From an uncultured bacterium (GTDB lineage Bacteria > Bacillota_I > Bacilli_A > RF39 > UBA660), in NCBI GenBank assembly GCA_949286645.1, contig CASEDN010000127.1:1-10671 (forward strand): DNA of 10,671 nt, in the 5' to 3' direction. Position numbers and translations under genes: made by a program. Under the pieces are notes generated by a model. That model saw nothing but the letters and a program-made list of their open reading frames with translations. It had not been told where the DNA came from and searched no databases. Of the stretch, positions 1 to 6,333 are shown piece by piece (the stretch's first letter is position 1; every line of letters starts with the position of its first letter).

Positions 1-20
1 AATGTAAAGAAATAATAAAT

Positions 21-38
21 AATGTTTCACATTTTTTT
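21..38 (+). terminator. Weak terminator-like hairpin of an upstream gene
   Basis: A 5-bp stem (AATGT / ACATT, loop TTC) is followed directly by a run of seven T. It could end transcription of a gene left of the window. The stem is short and AT-rich, so this is only a suggestion. Confidence 0.25.
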
Positions 39-69
39 AGTAAAAATTGTGTAGTAAATAGTAAAATAG

Positions 70-78
70 TGATATAAT
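70..78 (+). promoter_or_regulatory. Promoter of eno (extended -10)
   Basis: TGATATAAT is a perfect TATAAT -10 box at 73-78 preceded by the TGN extension at 70-72. No good -35 lies at the usual distance; TTGTGT at 47-52 is 20 bp away. The extended -10 probably compensates. Transcription would start near 85, giving a leader of about 20 nt that contains the AGGAGG ribosome binding site at 91-96. Confidence 0.6.
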
Positions 79-104
79 ATTGATGTTTAGAGGAGGATGG
101 TTTT

Positions 105-1334
105 ATGAATATAAAAAATATTATAGGAAGAGAAATACTAGATTCAAGAGGTAATCCTACTGTTGAAGTAGATGTAATACTTGATAATGGTGTTATGGGT
201 AGGGCTGCTGTACCTAGTGGAGCTTCTACAGGAGAAAGGGAAGCCTTAGAAATGAGAGATGGAGATAAGAGTAGATTTAATGGTAAAGGAGTATTGAATG
301 CTGTTAATAATGTTAATACTATTTTACGTGATAATCTAATTGGAATAGATGTTACTAAACAAAAAGAAATAGATTATAAAATGTTAGAGTTAGATGGTAC
401 TAAGACTAAGAGTAAATTAGGTGCTAATGCTATACTTGGTGTTTCTATGGCTTGTTTAAAGGCTGCTGCGAAAGCTAATGGAAAAGAATTATACGAGTAT
501 GTTGGAGATGGTAAAACTTTACCTGTTCCTATGATGAATATAATAAATGGAGGAGCTCATGCTGATAACTCATTAGATTTTCAAGAGTATATGATTATTC
601 CTCAAAGAGATACTATTCATGAAAGAGTTAGAGTTGGTGCTGAAGTATTCCATAGTCTTAAAAATGTTTTAAACGAAAAGGGCTATGCTACTAGTGTTGG
701 AGATGAAGGTGGTTTTGCTCCTAATCTTAAGACTAATAAAGAAGGATTTGAGTTAATTACTGAAGCTGTTAAACGTGCTGGGTATGAGCCAGGAAAAGAT
801 GTTTGTTATGCTATTGATGTTGCAGCTTCAGAGTTCTATAGTGATGGTAAATATAATCTTGTTGGAGAAGGTAAAGTGCTTAGTACTGATGAGTTAATTA
901 AATATTATGAAGATTTAGTTAATACTTATCCAATTATTTCTATTGAGGATCCAGTTGATGAGAATGACTGGGAAGGATTTAGTAAAGTAACAGAGCTACT
1001 TGGAGATAGGATTCAACTTGTCGGTGATGATTTATTTGTTACTAATAAAGAATGCTTACAAAAAGGTATTGATAATAAAGCCGGTAATGCAATATTATTA
1101 AAAGTAAATCAAATTGGTACTATTACTGAAACACTTGAGACTATAGAACTTGCTAAAGCACATAATTATAAAACAGTTATTTCTCATAGAAGTGGAGAGA
1201 CTGAAGATACAACAATAGCAGATTTAGCTGTTGGACTTGATTTAGGTCAAATCAAGACTGGTTCTATGTCAAGAACAGATAGAATTTGTAAATATAATCA
1301 ATTAATGAGAATAGAAGAAGAGCTTAGTAGATAG
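105..1334 (+). CDS. eno: Enolase (phosphopyruvate hydratase)
   Basis: Enolase catalyses the reversible dehydration of 2-phosphoglycerate to phosphoenolpyruvate in glycolysis, in the cytoplasm. The 409-aa protein is colinear with bacterial enolases (about 430 aa); the missing residues are spread over small loops. By position I see the substrate loop PSGASTG (38-43), GGAHADN (149-155, His152), the general acid/base pair Glu201 in GDEGGFAPN and Lys333 in LLKVNQIGT, the Mg ligands Asp238, Glu281 and Asp308, and the SHRSGETED signature (360-368) with Lys384 after it. One oddity is SIEDPVDE at 279-286, where most enolases have SIEDGLDE or SIEDGMAE. The start is set by AGGAGG 8 nt upstream of the ATG. 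The gene stops with TAG, 28 nt before the deformylase-like gene, with no convincing terminator between them, so the two are probably cotranscribed. Confidence 0.98.
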   Translation: MNIKNIIGREILDSRGNPTVEVDVILDNGVMGRAAVPSGASTGEREALEMRDGDKSRFNGKGVLNAVNNVNTILRDNLIGIDVTKQKEIDYKMLELDGTKTKSKLGANAILGVSMACLKAAAKANGKELYEYVGDGKTLPVPMMNIINGGAHADNSLDFQEYMIIPQRDTIHERVRVGAEVFHSLKNVLNEKGYATSVGDEGGFAPNLKTNKEGFELITEAVKRAGYEPGKDVCYAIDVAASEFYSDGKYNLVGEGKVLSTDELIKYYEDLVNTYPIISIEDPVDENDWEGFSKVTELLGDRIQLVGDDLFVTNKECLQKGIDNKAGNAILLKVNQIGTITETLETIELAKAHNYKTVISHRSGETEDTTIADLAVGLDLGQIKTGSMSRTDRICKYNQLMRIEEELSR

Positions 1335-1362
1335 GCTCTTTCTATTATATGGAGGACTTTTT

Positions 1363-1953
1363 ATGTGCGATATTAAAGTATTTACAATTGAAGATAATGA
1401 AGAATATTTAAGACAAGTTTCTCTTCCTGTAGATTTTAATGATAAATCTTTAAAGAAAGATATTTCTATTTTAGATAAATATTGTAAAGAAGAAGAAGTA
1501 CTTGCTATGGCGGCAGTACAGTCGGGTATTCCTAAAAGAATAACCTATTTAAAAAATACTAATTTAGATATAGTAAATAAAATTCAAGATGATAGTATTA
1601 GTGATGATGAGAAAAATTATAATGAAGCGAGAGTTCTAATAAACCCTGTTATAATTTCAAGAGAAGGATTAACTGATTATTGGGAAAGCTGTGCTAGTTG
1701 TTTAGATAATTTTGGACATGTTAGAAGACCATATAAAATTACTTTAGAATATTTTGATATTGATGGTAATAAAGATACTGAAATATTTGAAGGTTTTGAA
1801 GCGACAGTTTTATCTCATGAGTATGATCATTTAAATGGTATATTACATATGGATATTGCAGATGAATTACTTATTATGAGAGCTGAAGATAGAAAAAAGT
1901 TTAGATTAGAACATGGTTATAATATTATATCTAAAACTGGTGAGTATGGATAA
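1363..1953 (+). CDS. Peptide deformylase-like protein with degenerate motifs
   Basis: The 196-aa protein belongs to the peptide deformylase family, which removes the N-formyl group from nascent proteins using a Cys/His/His-bound metal. Motif 3 is intact (HEYDH, His152, Glu153, His156) and is followed by LNGIL as in true deformylases. Motif 2, normally EGCLS, reads ESCAS and keeps the metal ligand Cys110. Motif 1, normally GxGLAAPQ, reads VLAMAAVQ (46-53): both glycines and the proline are gone, but Gln53 stays. All direct metal and catalytic residues therefore survive while the substrate-pocket backbone motifs are altered. An acidic insertion lies at about 69-88. It may be an active but divergent enzyme, or a paralogue with altered substrate; a canonical def could lie elsewhere in the genome. 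GGAGG 7 nt before the ATG sets the start. It sits directly downstream of eno, probably in the same transcript. Confidence 0.82.
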   Translation: MCDIKVFTIEDNEEYLRQVSLPVDFNDKSLKKDISILDKYCKEEEVLAMAAVQSGIPKRITYLKNTNLDIVNKIQDDSISDDEKNYNEARVLINPVIISREGLTDYWESCASCLDNFGHVRRPYKITLEYFDIDGNKDTEIFEGFEATVLSHEYDHLNGILHMDIADELLIMRAEDRKKFRLEHGYNIISKTGEYG

Positions 1954-1967
1954 TTATTGAAAAATAG

Positions 1968-1996
1968 TTGATCTAATTATATTTGTGAGATATTAT
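1968..1996 (+). promoter_or_regulatory. Probable promoter of the membrane-anchored protein gene
   Basis: TTGATC (1968-1973) and TATTAT (1991-1996) are separated by exactly 17 bp, four and five matches to the sigma-A consensus. The predicted start of transcription is near 2003, just before the ribosome binding site at 2006-2012, so the leader would be very short. Confidence 0.4.
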
Positions 1997-2018
1997 ATTG
2001 TTAATAGAGGTGATTTGT

Positions 2019-2546
2019 GTGAAAAATAAAAAGGTTATTGCTGTAATATGTGTTATTTTTATTATTATTATTGTGGGTATAGTTTTATTTATGTTTTTAA
2101 ATTGGGATAATAAGAGTGCTGATAGTAATAGTGAGAATAATATAGTAGAAGATATTTCTTTAGTTGATATAAGTTTTAATGGATTAAAAATTGGTGATAA
2201 ATTGGAAGAAAATATGAAAAATTTGGTATTAGATACAATAGATTATAAATATGAATATAATAATATATTTATAAATGCAGATAGTAATGATAATATTTTC
2301 TATTTAGGTTTTTTTACTTCTGATTCTACATATAGTATAAGTATAGCAGATGTAAATATTGAGTATGATGGTTATAAGTTAGAAACTATTTCAGATTTTA
2401 GAGATAAATTAGGTAATGGATTATTAGAAAAAAGTGAATATAATAGCGAAGATTATTATATTAAATATTATGATGATAATTTAGAATTAAGTTTGTTTAT
2501 AAGAAATGATGAAGTTTACAATGTTATTTTGACTAGTATTTCTTAA
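2019..2546 (+). CDS. Membrane-anchored protein of unknown function
   Basis: I do not recognise this protein. I chose the GTG start at 2019 because AGAGGTGA (2006-2013) lies at the right distance; a TTG at 1998 would add seven residues but would lie upstream of that site. The 175-aa product starts MKNKK, followed by one strongly hydrophobic helix (about residues 5-27, rich in Ile and Val) and FLNW at its outer end. A Ser/Asn/Asp-rich linker (about 28-45) follows, then an acidic domain of about 125 residues rich in Tyr, Ile and Asp with the look of beta structure. There is no lipobox. The pattern suggests an N-in, C-out anchored extracytoplasmic domain. It sits between the deformylase-like gene and secG and has its own likely promoter, so it may be unrelated in function to both. 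Confidence 0.8.
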   Translation: MKNKKVIAVICVIFIIIIVGIVLFMFLNWDNKSADSNSENNIVEDISLVDISFNGLKIGDKLEENMKNLVLDTIDYKYEYNNIFINADSNDNIFYLGFFTSDSTYSISIADVNIEYDGYKLETISDFRDKLGNGLLEKSEYNSEDYYIKYYDDNLELSLFIRNDEVYNVILTSIS

Positions 2547-2553
2547 TTAAATA

Positions 2554-2562
2554 TGCTATAAT
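2554..2562 (+). promoter_or_regulatory. Probable promoter of secG (extended -10)
   Basis: TGCTATAAT carries a perfect -10 (2557-2562) with the TG extension. No good -35 is spaced at 16-18 bp; TTGACT at 2529-2534 is 22 bp away. The leader to secG would be about 30 nt. Confidence 0.5.
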
Positions 2563-2598
2563 AATTTTGTTTTAAATCGATATATGGAGGTGTTATAC

Positions 2599-2814
2599 AT
2601 GCAAATAGCTTTATTAATTATATCAATACTATTAATAATAATTGTACTATTACAAAGTGGTAAAGCTGAAAGTGCTGCGCAAATTCTTTCAGGTAACTCT
2701 ACTGATTTATTTAAAAATAGAAAAGAAAGAGGTAGTGAGTTAGTTATTACTAGAATAACAATGGTATTAGGAGCAGCTTTCTTTATTATCTGTTTAGTAT
2801 ATTCGTTTATGTAA
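2599..2814 (+). CDS. secG: Preprotein translocase subunit SecG
   Basis: SecG is the small, non-essential subunit of the SecYEG protein-conducting channel in the cytoplasmic membrane and helps SecA-driven export. The 71-aa product has the family layout: a hydrophobic helix at about 2-19 ending in VLLQSGK, the conserved SecG turn, then a polar stretch containing LSGNSTDLF, a basic KNRKERG segment, and a second hydrophobic helix at about 49-69. I chose the ATG at 2599 because GGAGG (2586-2590) lies 8 nt before it; an in-frame ATG at 2584 overlaps that site. The position just before rnr and smpB matches the gene order of many Firmicutes. It has its own promoter and terminator, so it is probably a monocistronic unit. 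Confidence 0.93.
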   Translation: MQIALLIISILLIIIVLLQSGKAESAAQILSGNSTDLFKNRKERGSELVITRITMVLGAAFFIICLVYSFM

Positions 2815-2838
2815 AAGACATGAAAGATTGTCTTTTTT
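2813..2838 (+). terminator. Intrinsic terminator after secG
   Basis: An 8-bp perfect stem, AAAAGACA (2813-2820) with TGTCTTTT (2829-2836), encloses an 8-nt loop, and the T-run continues past the stem. The left arm overlaps the secG stop codon. A competing pairing, GTAAAAGA with TCTTTTAC (2838-2845), is also possible. Confidence 0.7.
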
Positions 2839-2840
2839 CT

Positions 2841-2869
2841 TTTACATTGTGTTAAATATAGAGTACAAT
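2841..2869 (+). promoter_or_regulatory. Promoter of rnr-smpB
   Basis: TTTACA (2841-2846) and TACAAT (2864-2869), each five of six to consensus, are spaced by exactly 17 bp. This is the best two-box promoter in the window. It lies just after the secG terminator and would start transcription near 2876, about 20 nt before rnr. Confidence 0.65.
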
Positions 2870-2895
2870 GGTATTAAGAATCGAGGGTGATTGTA

Positions 2896-4986
2896 ATGAG
2901 AGAAGATATATTAAAAATATTAGAAGAAGCAGGTAAAAGTCTTAGTGTTTTTGCGATTGAAGAAAAATTAGGTAGTGATAATTTAGAAGAATTATTAAAA
3001 GTACTTAAAGAACTTGAACTTGAAACATTAGTTTATCATACTAATAAAGATAAATATATGTTATTTGAAGATAGTCATCTACTTAAGGGTGTTCTTCATT
3101 CTAATAAAAAAGGCTTTGGCTTTGTAGATGTGGATGATTCTGATGTAGATATTTATATTCCTAAAGAAAATATAAATGGGGCTTTGCATGGGGACTTGGT
3201 AATAGTTGAGCAAGTTAGTCAAAAAGGGCTTGATAGAGTAGAAGGAAGAATCATTAAAGTCTTAAAACATGAAAGTAATACTTATGTAGGAGAGATTAAC
3301 TTTAAGAATAATATTGGTTATGTTACTTTAGATGAAGATAAAGTTAATTTAGAGGTTGTAGTTGCTAAAGAGAATAGTCTTAATGCTGTAGATGGACATA
3401 AAGTAGTTGTGGAGATTGTTAAGAGAATTAGTAATAGAAAAGCAGAAGGTAAAGTAGTTAAAATAATTGGACATAAAAATGATCCTGGTGTTGATATTTT
3501 ATCAATAGTATACAAATATGATATTAATACTAGTTTCCCAGAAGATGTGGAAGAAGAAGTTAAATCATTACCTATGGAGGTAAGAGAAGAGGACTTAAAA
3601 GGTAGACGTGATTTACGTGATGAAGTTATCTTTACAATAGATGGTGATGATACTAAAGATATAGATGATGCGATATCTATTGAAAAGAGTGGTGATACTT
3701 ATACTCTTGGTGTTCATATCGCTGATGTTTCTTATTATGTTACGGAAGGTAGTCCTTTAGATAAAGAGGCAATGGATAGAGGTACATCAGTTTATCTTGT
3801 TGATAGAGTTATTCCAATGTTACCTCATGAGTTATCTAATGGTATATGCTCTTTAAATCCAGGAGTAGATAGACTTGCTATTAGTTGTGTAATGAAATAT
3901 GATAGTGAGGGTAAGATGTTAGATTATGACATTTTTCCTAGTGTGATTAGATCTAGAAAGCAGATGACTTATAAAAATGTTAATAGTATCTTAGAGAAAA
4001 ATATTGTACCAGAAGGGTATGAAGAGTTTGTTGATGAATTAAAGACTATGAGTGAGTTTGCAACTATTCTTAGAAAAATGAAAATAAGAAGAGGTTATTT
4101 AGATTTTGATGTTGATGAAGCGAAGATACTTGTAGATGAAAATTGTGTGCCTTATGAAATAACTAAGAGAGAAAGAGGTACTGGTGAAAAATTAATAGAA
4201 GACTTTATGATCGCTGCTAATGAATGTGTGGCATCTCATATATATAATATGGATTTACCATTTATCTATCGTATTCATGAAAGTCCTAAGGAAGATAAAA
4301 TTAGAGATTTCTTAAGTTTTGTTAGTAATTTAGGTTATCAAGTAACTGGTGACTTAAAGGGTAATAAGAGTGTGGCTGTTCAAAAACTACTTAAGTTTGT
4401 TCATGATAAGAAAGAAGGACCTATACTTACATCATTATTACTTAGATGTATGCAGAAAGCGATATATTCTCCTACTAATGTGGGACACTTTGGTTTAGGT
4501 AGTTCATGTTATACCCATTTTACTTCTCCTATAAGACGTTATCCTGATACTACTGTACATAGACTTTTAAGAACTTACCTATTTAATCATGATTTAAGTA
4601 GTCATACTATTCATCATTACGAAGAAAAATTGGTGTTTGTAGCTGATCATTCTTCAGCAATGGAGAGGGCATCAGTTGACTGTGAAAGAGAAGTTGAAGA
4701 TATGAAGATGGCTGAATATATGGAAAGTCATATTGGAGAAGAGTTTGAAGGAACAATATCATCAGTAATGAGCTTTGGTATGTTTGTAGAACTTGATAAT
4801 TTAGTAGAAGGTTTAGTTCCTGTTAGACTTATGGATGATTACTTTGTTTTTGATGAAGAGAGAATGACTTTAGTAGGTGAGAAGAGTCATATTAAATATA
4901 CTATTGGGGAGAGAGTATTAATTAGAGTAGTGGCTGCTTCTAAGGAAGCGAAAACTATTGATTTTGAAATTGTTAAGAAGTTATAA
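2896..4986 (+). CDS. rnr: Ribonuclease R
   Basis: RNase R is a processive 3'-5' exoribonuclease that degrades structured RNA and, with tmRNA and SmpB, clears non-stop mRNAs. The 696-aa product has the full family layout: an N-terminal winged-helix region (about 1-55), cold-shock domain 1 (about 62-125, with KKGFGFVDVD), cold-shock domain 2 (about 128-195), the RNB catalytic domain (about 236-570) and a C-terminal S1 domain (about 612-693, with SFGMFVEL). The four catalytic aspartates are Asp249, 255, 257 and 258 in TIDGDDTKDIDDA. SNGICSLNP, HFGLG and TSPIRRYPD are also present. The Lys-rich tail of E. coli RNase R is absent. The start is the ATG at 2896, 8 nt after GAGGG; an in-frame GTG at 2887 overlaps that site. 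SmpB follows after 20 nt, so the two are cotranscribed. Confidence 0.96.
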   Translation: MREDILKILEEAGKSLSVFAIEEKLGSDNLEELLKVLKELELETLVYHTNKDKYMLFEDSHLLKGVLHSNKKGFGFVDVDDSDVDIYIPKENINGALHGDLVIVEQVSQKGLDRVEGRIIKVLKHESNTYVGEINFKNNIGYVTLDEDKVNLEVVVAKENSLNAVDGHKVVVEIVKRISNRKAEGKVVKIIGHKNDPGVDILSIVYKYDINTSFPEDVEEEVKSLPMEVREEDLKGRRDLRDEVIFTIDGDDTKDIDDAISIEKSGDTYTLGVHIADVSYYVTEGSPLDKEAMDRGTSVYLVDRVIPMLPHELSNGICSLNPGVDRLAISCVMKYDSEGKMLDYDIFPSVIRSRKQMTYKNVNSILEKNIVPEGYEEFVDELKTMSEFATILRKMKIRRGYLDFDVDEAKILVDENCVPYEITKRERGTGEKLIEDFMIAANECVASHIYNMDLPFIYRIHESPKEDKIRDFLSFVSNLGYQVTGDLKGNKSVAVQKLLKFVHDKKEGPILTSLLLRCMQKAIYSPTNVGHFGLGSSCYTHFTSPIRRYPDTTVHRLLRTYLFNHDLSSHTIHHYEEKLVFVADHSSAMERASVDCEREVEDMKMAEYMESHIGEEFEGTISSVMSFGMFVELDNLVEGLVPVRLMDDYFVFDEERMTLVGEKSHIKYTIGERVLIRVVAASKEAKTIDFEIVKKL

Positions 4987-5006
4987 TAATTGTTGGAGTG
5001 ATTGGA

Positions 5007-5444
5007 ATGGAGATTATTAATAGAAAGGCTCGATATGATTATTTTATAGAAGATACTTATGAGGTAGGTATTGTTTTAAAAGGAACAGAGATTAAATCTA
5101 TAAGGCTTGGACAAGCTTCTATTAAAGATAGTTATGCTATTATAAGAAATAGCGAAGTTTATCTTGTTAATATGTTTATAGACCATTATAAAGAAGGTAA
5201 TATCTTTAATCATGAAGAGACTCGTAGTAGGAAGTTATTACTTCATAAGAATGAGATTAAAAAATTAGACAATAAACTAAAATTAGAAGGTTATACTCTT
5301 ATACCTTTAAAACTATACTTTGTAAGAGGGAAAGCAAAGATAGAACTTGGACTTTGTAAGGGTAAGAAAAACTATGATAAAAGAGAAAGTATTAAGGAAA
5401 GAGATTTAAAAAGAGAGGCTGCTAAGATTAATAAATATAAATAG
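5007..5444 (+). CDS. smpB: SsrA-binding protein SmpB
   Basis: SmpB binds tmRNA and delivers it to ribosomes stalled on mRNAs that lack a stop codon; its C-terminal tail occupies the empty mRNA channel. The 145-aa product shows NRKARYDYFIEDTYEVGIVL and GTEIKSIR near the N-terminus, a DSYA segment, NHEETRSRKLLLHKNEI in the middle, PLKLYFVRGKAKIELGLCKG, and a basic C-terminal helix with YDKRESIKERDLKRE. This is a complete oligonucleotide-binding fold plus tail. TTGGAGTG (4994-5000) precedes the ATG at 5007 by a normal distance; an in-frame GTG at 4998 lies inside that site and is rejected. Its RNA partner gene ssrA begins 59 nt downstream from its own promoter. Confidence 0.96.
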   Translation: MEIINRKARYDYFIEDTYEVGIVLKGTEIKSIRLGQASIKDSYAIIRNSEVYLVNMFIDHYKEGNIFNHEETRSRKLLLHKNEIKKLDNKLKLEGYTLIPLKLYFVRGKAKIELGLCKGKKNYDKRESIKERDLKREAAKINKYK

Positions 5445-5462
5445 TTTGGTAATTATTGGTGT

Positions 5463-5491
5463 TTGCTTTTTTGATACTTCTGTGATATAAT
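5463..5491 (+). promoter_or_regulatory. Promoter of ssrA (extended -10)
   Basis: TGATATAAT (5483-5491) is a perfect -10 with TG extension, with TTGCTT (5463-5468) 17 bp upstream as a weak -35. It is the same core, GTGATATAAT, as in the eno promoter. Transcription would begin near 5498, a few bases before the mature tmRNA end at 5504, as expected for a precursor trimmed by RNase P. Confidence 0.6.
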
Positions 5492-5503
5492 CTAGGTGTA
5501 TTT

Positions 5504-5884
5504 GGGGATGCTTTGGTTTCGACAGGAATAATAGAGCATAAATTGCAAGTCGAGTTGTTTACGTTACAAACTAAATTAAATATAACTGGAAACAGTATTA
5601 AAACAGCATTTGCTAACTTATTTAATAGAAACACTGAGTTAGCTTTCGCCTAGTATAGGTAAATGCACTGTCTTCTCTTAATTTCCTGTGTTAAGTTAAG
5701 ATGGTTTATTTTAGCAGGATATAGTTATAGTTTGTCTAGACTATGATAGAATCTTTTAGACTAGGGCTATTTTATTAGTTGATGGTTACTAGAAAATAGT
5801 TTGAAATTTCTTAATCATCTAAACTTGTAGAAGTTTATGTAGCTTTATTTTTGGACAGGAGTTCGAATCTCCTCATCTCCACCA
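5504..5884 (+). ncRNA. ssrA: Transfer-messenger RNA (tmRNA)
   Basis: tmRNA enters stalled ribosomes as an alanyl-tRNA mimic and then supplies a short reading frame that tags the incomplete protein for proteolysis. The 5' end GGGGATG (5504-5510) pairs with CATCTCC (5874-5880), one G-U pair included, to form the acceptor stem; 5881 is the discriminator A and CCA is encoded at 5882-5884. The T arm is a perfect 5-bp stem, AGGAG/CTCCT, around the loop TTCGAAT (5862-5868). GGTTTCGACAGG near the 5' end and AAATATAACT before the tag frame are hallmark tmRNA sequences. At 381 nt it is of normal, one-piece type. It lies directly after smpB, its protein partner. Confidence 0.97.
5588..5653 (+). other. 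tmRNA tag-peptide reading frame, ending -ELAFA
   Basis: By comparison with the B. subtilis tmRNA, where the resume codon GGC follows AUAACU, the frame here resumes at GGA (5588). It encodes 21 residues beginning GNSIKTAFAN and ending ELAFA before TAG (5651-5653). The non-encoded first alanine would add one. The tag is longer than the 14-residue B. subtilis tag and ends in AFA rather than LAA. Confidence 0.85.
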
Positions 5885-5893
5885 ATTAGTAAT

Positions 5894-5917
5894 AACCCCT
5901 TATTGTATAAGGGTTTT
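5894..5917 (+). terminator. Intrinsic terminator of ssrA
   Basis: CCCTTAT (5897-5903) pairs with ATAAGGG (5907-5913) across a 3-nt loop. The stem extends by AA/TT past one bulged C and is followed by TTTT. It lies 9 nt after the CCA end of the tmRNA. Confidence 0.75.
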
Positions 5918-5988
5918 AATATACTTAAATTTAAATAGATACTAAATATATTTTAGTTTGTAATTTATGTGATAAGTTTTAGTGGTGA

Positions 5989-6111
5989 AAAAATATAAAT
6001 GAAGAATACACTGCTCCTAGAATGAAAGTAGTTGCTATTGAAGGAGAGAGTAAACAAGTAGATATAGTTTATAAAAAATTAGAAAAGATAATAATTAATA
6101 ATAAAGTGTAG
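5989..6111 (+). pseudogene. Possible gene remnant or cryptic small ORF
   Basis: A 40-codon open segment follows a TGA and ends with TAG at 6109. Read in frame it gives NEEYTAPRMKVVAIEGESKQ and then a basic, Leu/Ile-rich tail, a composition that looks like real protein. There is no start codon with a ribosome binding site: the only in-frame ATG (6022) lacks one and would give 29 residues. It could be the 3' end of a decayed gene next to ssrA, a common site for integrated elements, or chance. I do not recognise the family. Confidence 0.25.
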
Positions 6112-6131
6112 CTTCTTTATGTTGAAAATGT

Positions 6132-6210
6132 AAAAATGCACAATCATTGTGCAAAATACTAGATATTTTCGACAAAAATGCACAATTTTTTTAAAATATT
6201 GCGCATTTTT
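6132..6210. repeat. Two palindromes built from TGCACAAT, possible operator cluster
   Basis: The 13-mer AAAAATGCACAAT occurs twice as a direct repeat, at 6132-6144 and 6174-6186, exactly 42 bp apart. Each copy is followed by an inverted partner. The first gives the perfect palindrome TGCACAATCATTGTGCA (6137-6153). The second pairs with ATTGCGCATTTTT (6198-6210) with one mismatch across an 11-bp spacer. The inner part of the first palindrome, GCACAAT-C-ATTGTGC, has the 7-1-7 AAT-N-ATT form of Fur/PerR/Zur-family operators. The second could also fold as a hairpin ending in T5. It lies 180-200 bp upstream of the rubredoxin gene. Confidence 0.7.
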
Positions 6211-6306
6211 AGATTGCATAAACGAATGATATTTAATAGTTTGATTTACTAATTAGATTTTTTCATTTATGAATAGTCAAATATGGTAGATTTATTTTTC
6301 TTTGTT

Positions 6307-6315
6307 TGATATGAT
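6307..6315 (+). promoter_or_regulatory. Probable promoter of the redox operon (extended -10)
   Basis: TGATATGAT is a five-of-six -10 (6310-6315) with a TG extension and no clear -35. Transcription would start near 6322, immediately before the GGAGG at 6324-6328, so the leader would be very short. A further promoter upstream, nearer the palindromes, is possible. Confidence 0.4.
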
Positions 6316-6333
6316 TTATTTATGGAGGTATGT

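Larger units (their letters stand above)
5918..6321. other. AT-rich intergenic region
   Basis: About 400 bases with no complete gene that I can support. It contains a short open segment (5989-6111), a cluster of TGCACAAT palindromes (6132-6210), a small 6-bp hairpin ACTAAA/TTTAGT at 5941-5957 and the promoter of the redox operon. No tRNA, integrase or repeat of the tmRNA 3' end was seen. Confidence 0.6.

Noticed and set aside
1..104. Riboswitch or leader RNA before eno
   Set aside because: The promoter leaves only about 20 nt of leader, too short for a riboswitch.
1318..1340. Hairpin AAGAGC/GCTCTT at the end of eno as a terminator
   Set aside because: The 6-bp stem has an 11-nt loop and is followed by TCTATTATAT rather than a T-run; cotranscription with the next gene is more likely.
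3318..3515. Minus-strand open frame of 65 codons inside rnr
   Set aside because: It lies wholly within the well-supported RNase R gene, has a Leu/Ser/Thr-rich antisense composition and no ribosome binding site.
5428..5634. Minus-strand open frame of 68 codons over the end of smpB and the tmRNA 5' half
   Set aside because: It overlaps the ssrA promoter and the structured part of tmRNA on the opposite strand; there is no independent support.
5862..5900. Attachment site of an integrated element at the 3' end of ssrA
   Set aside because: The tmRNA 3' end is intact, but no second copy of it and no integrase gene are present in the window.
5941..5957. Second terminator ACTAAA/TTTAGT after ssrA
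   Set aside because: The stem has only 6 AT-rich base pairs and no T-run follows.
6132..6210. CRISPR array
   Set aside because: There are only two direct copies of a 13-bp sequence and no further regular repeats or cas genes; the inverted partners point to palindromes instead.
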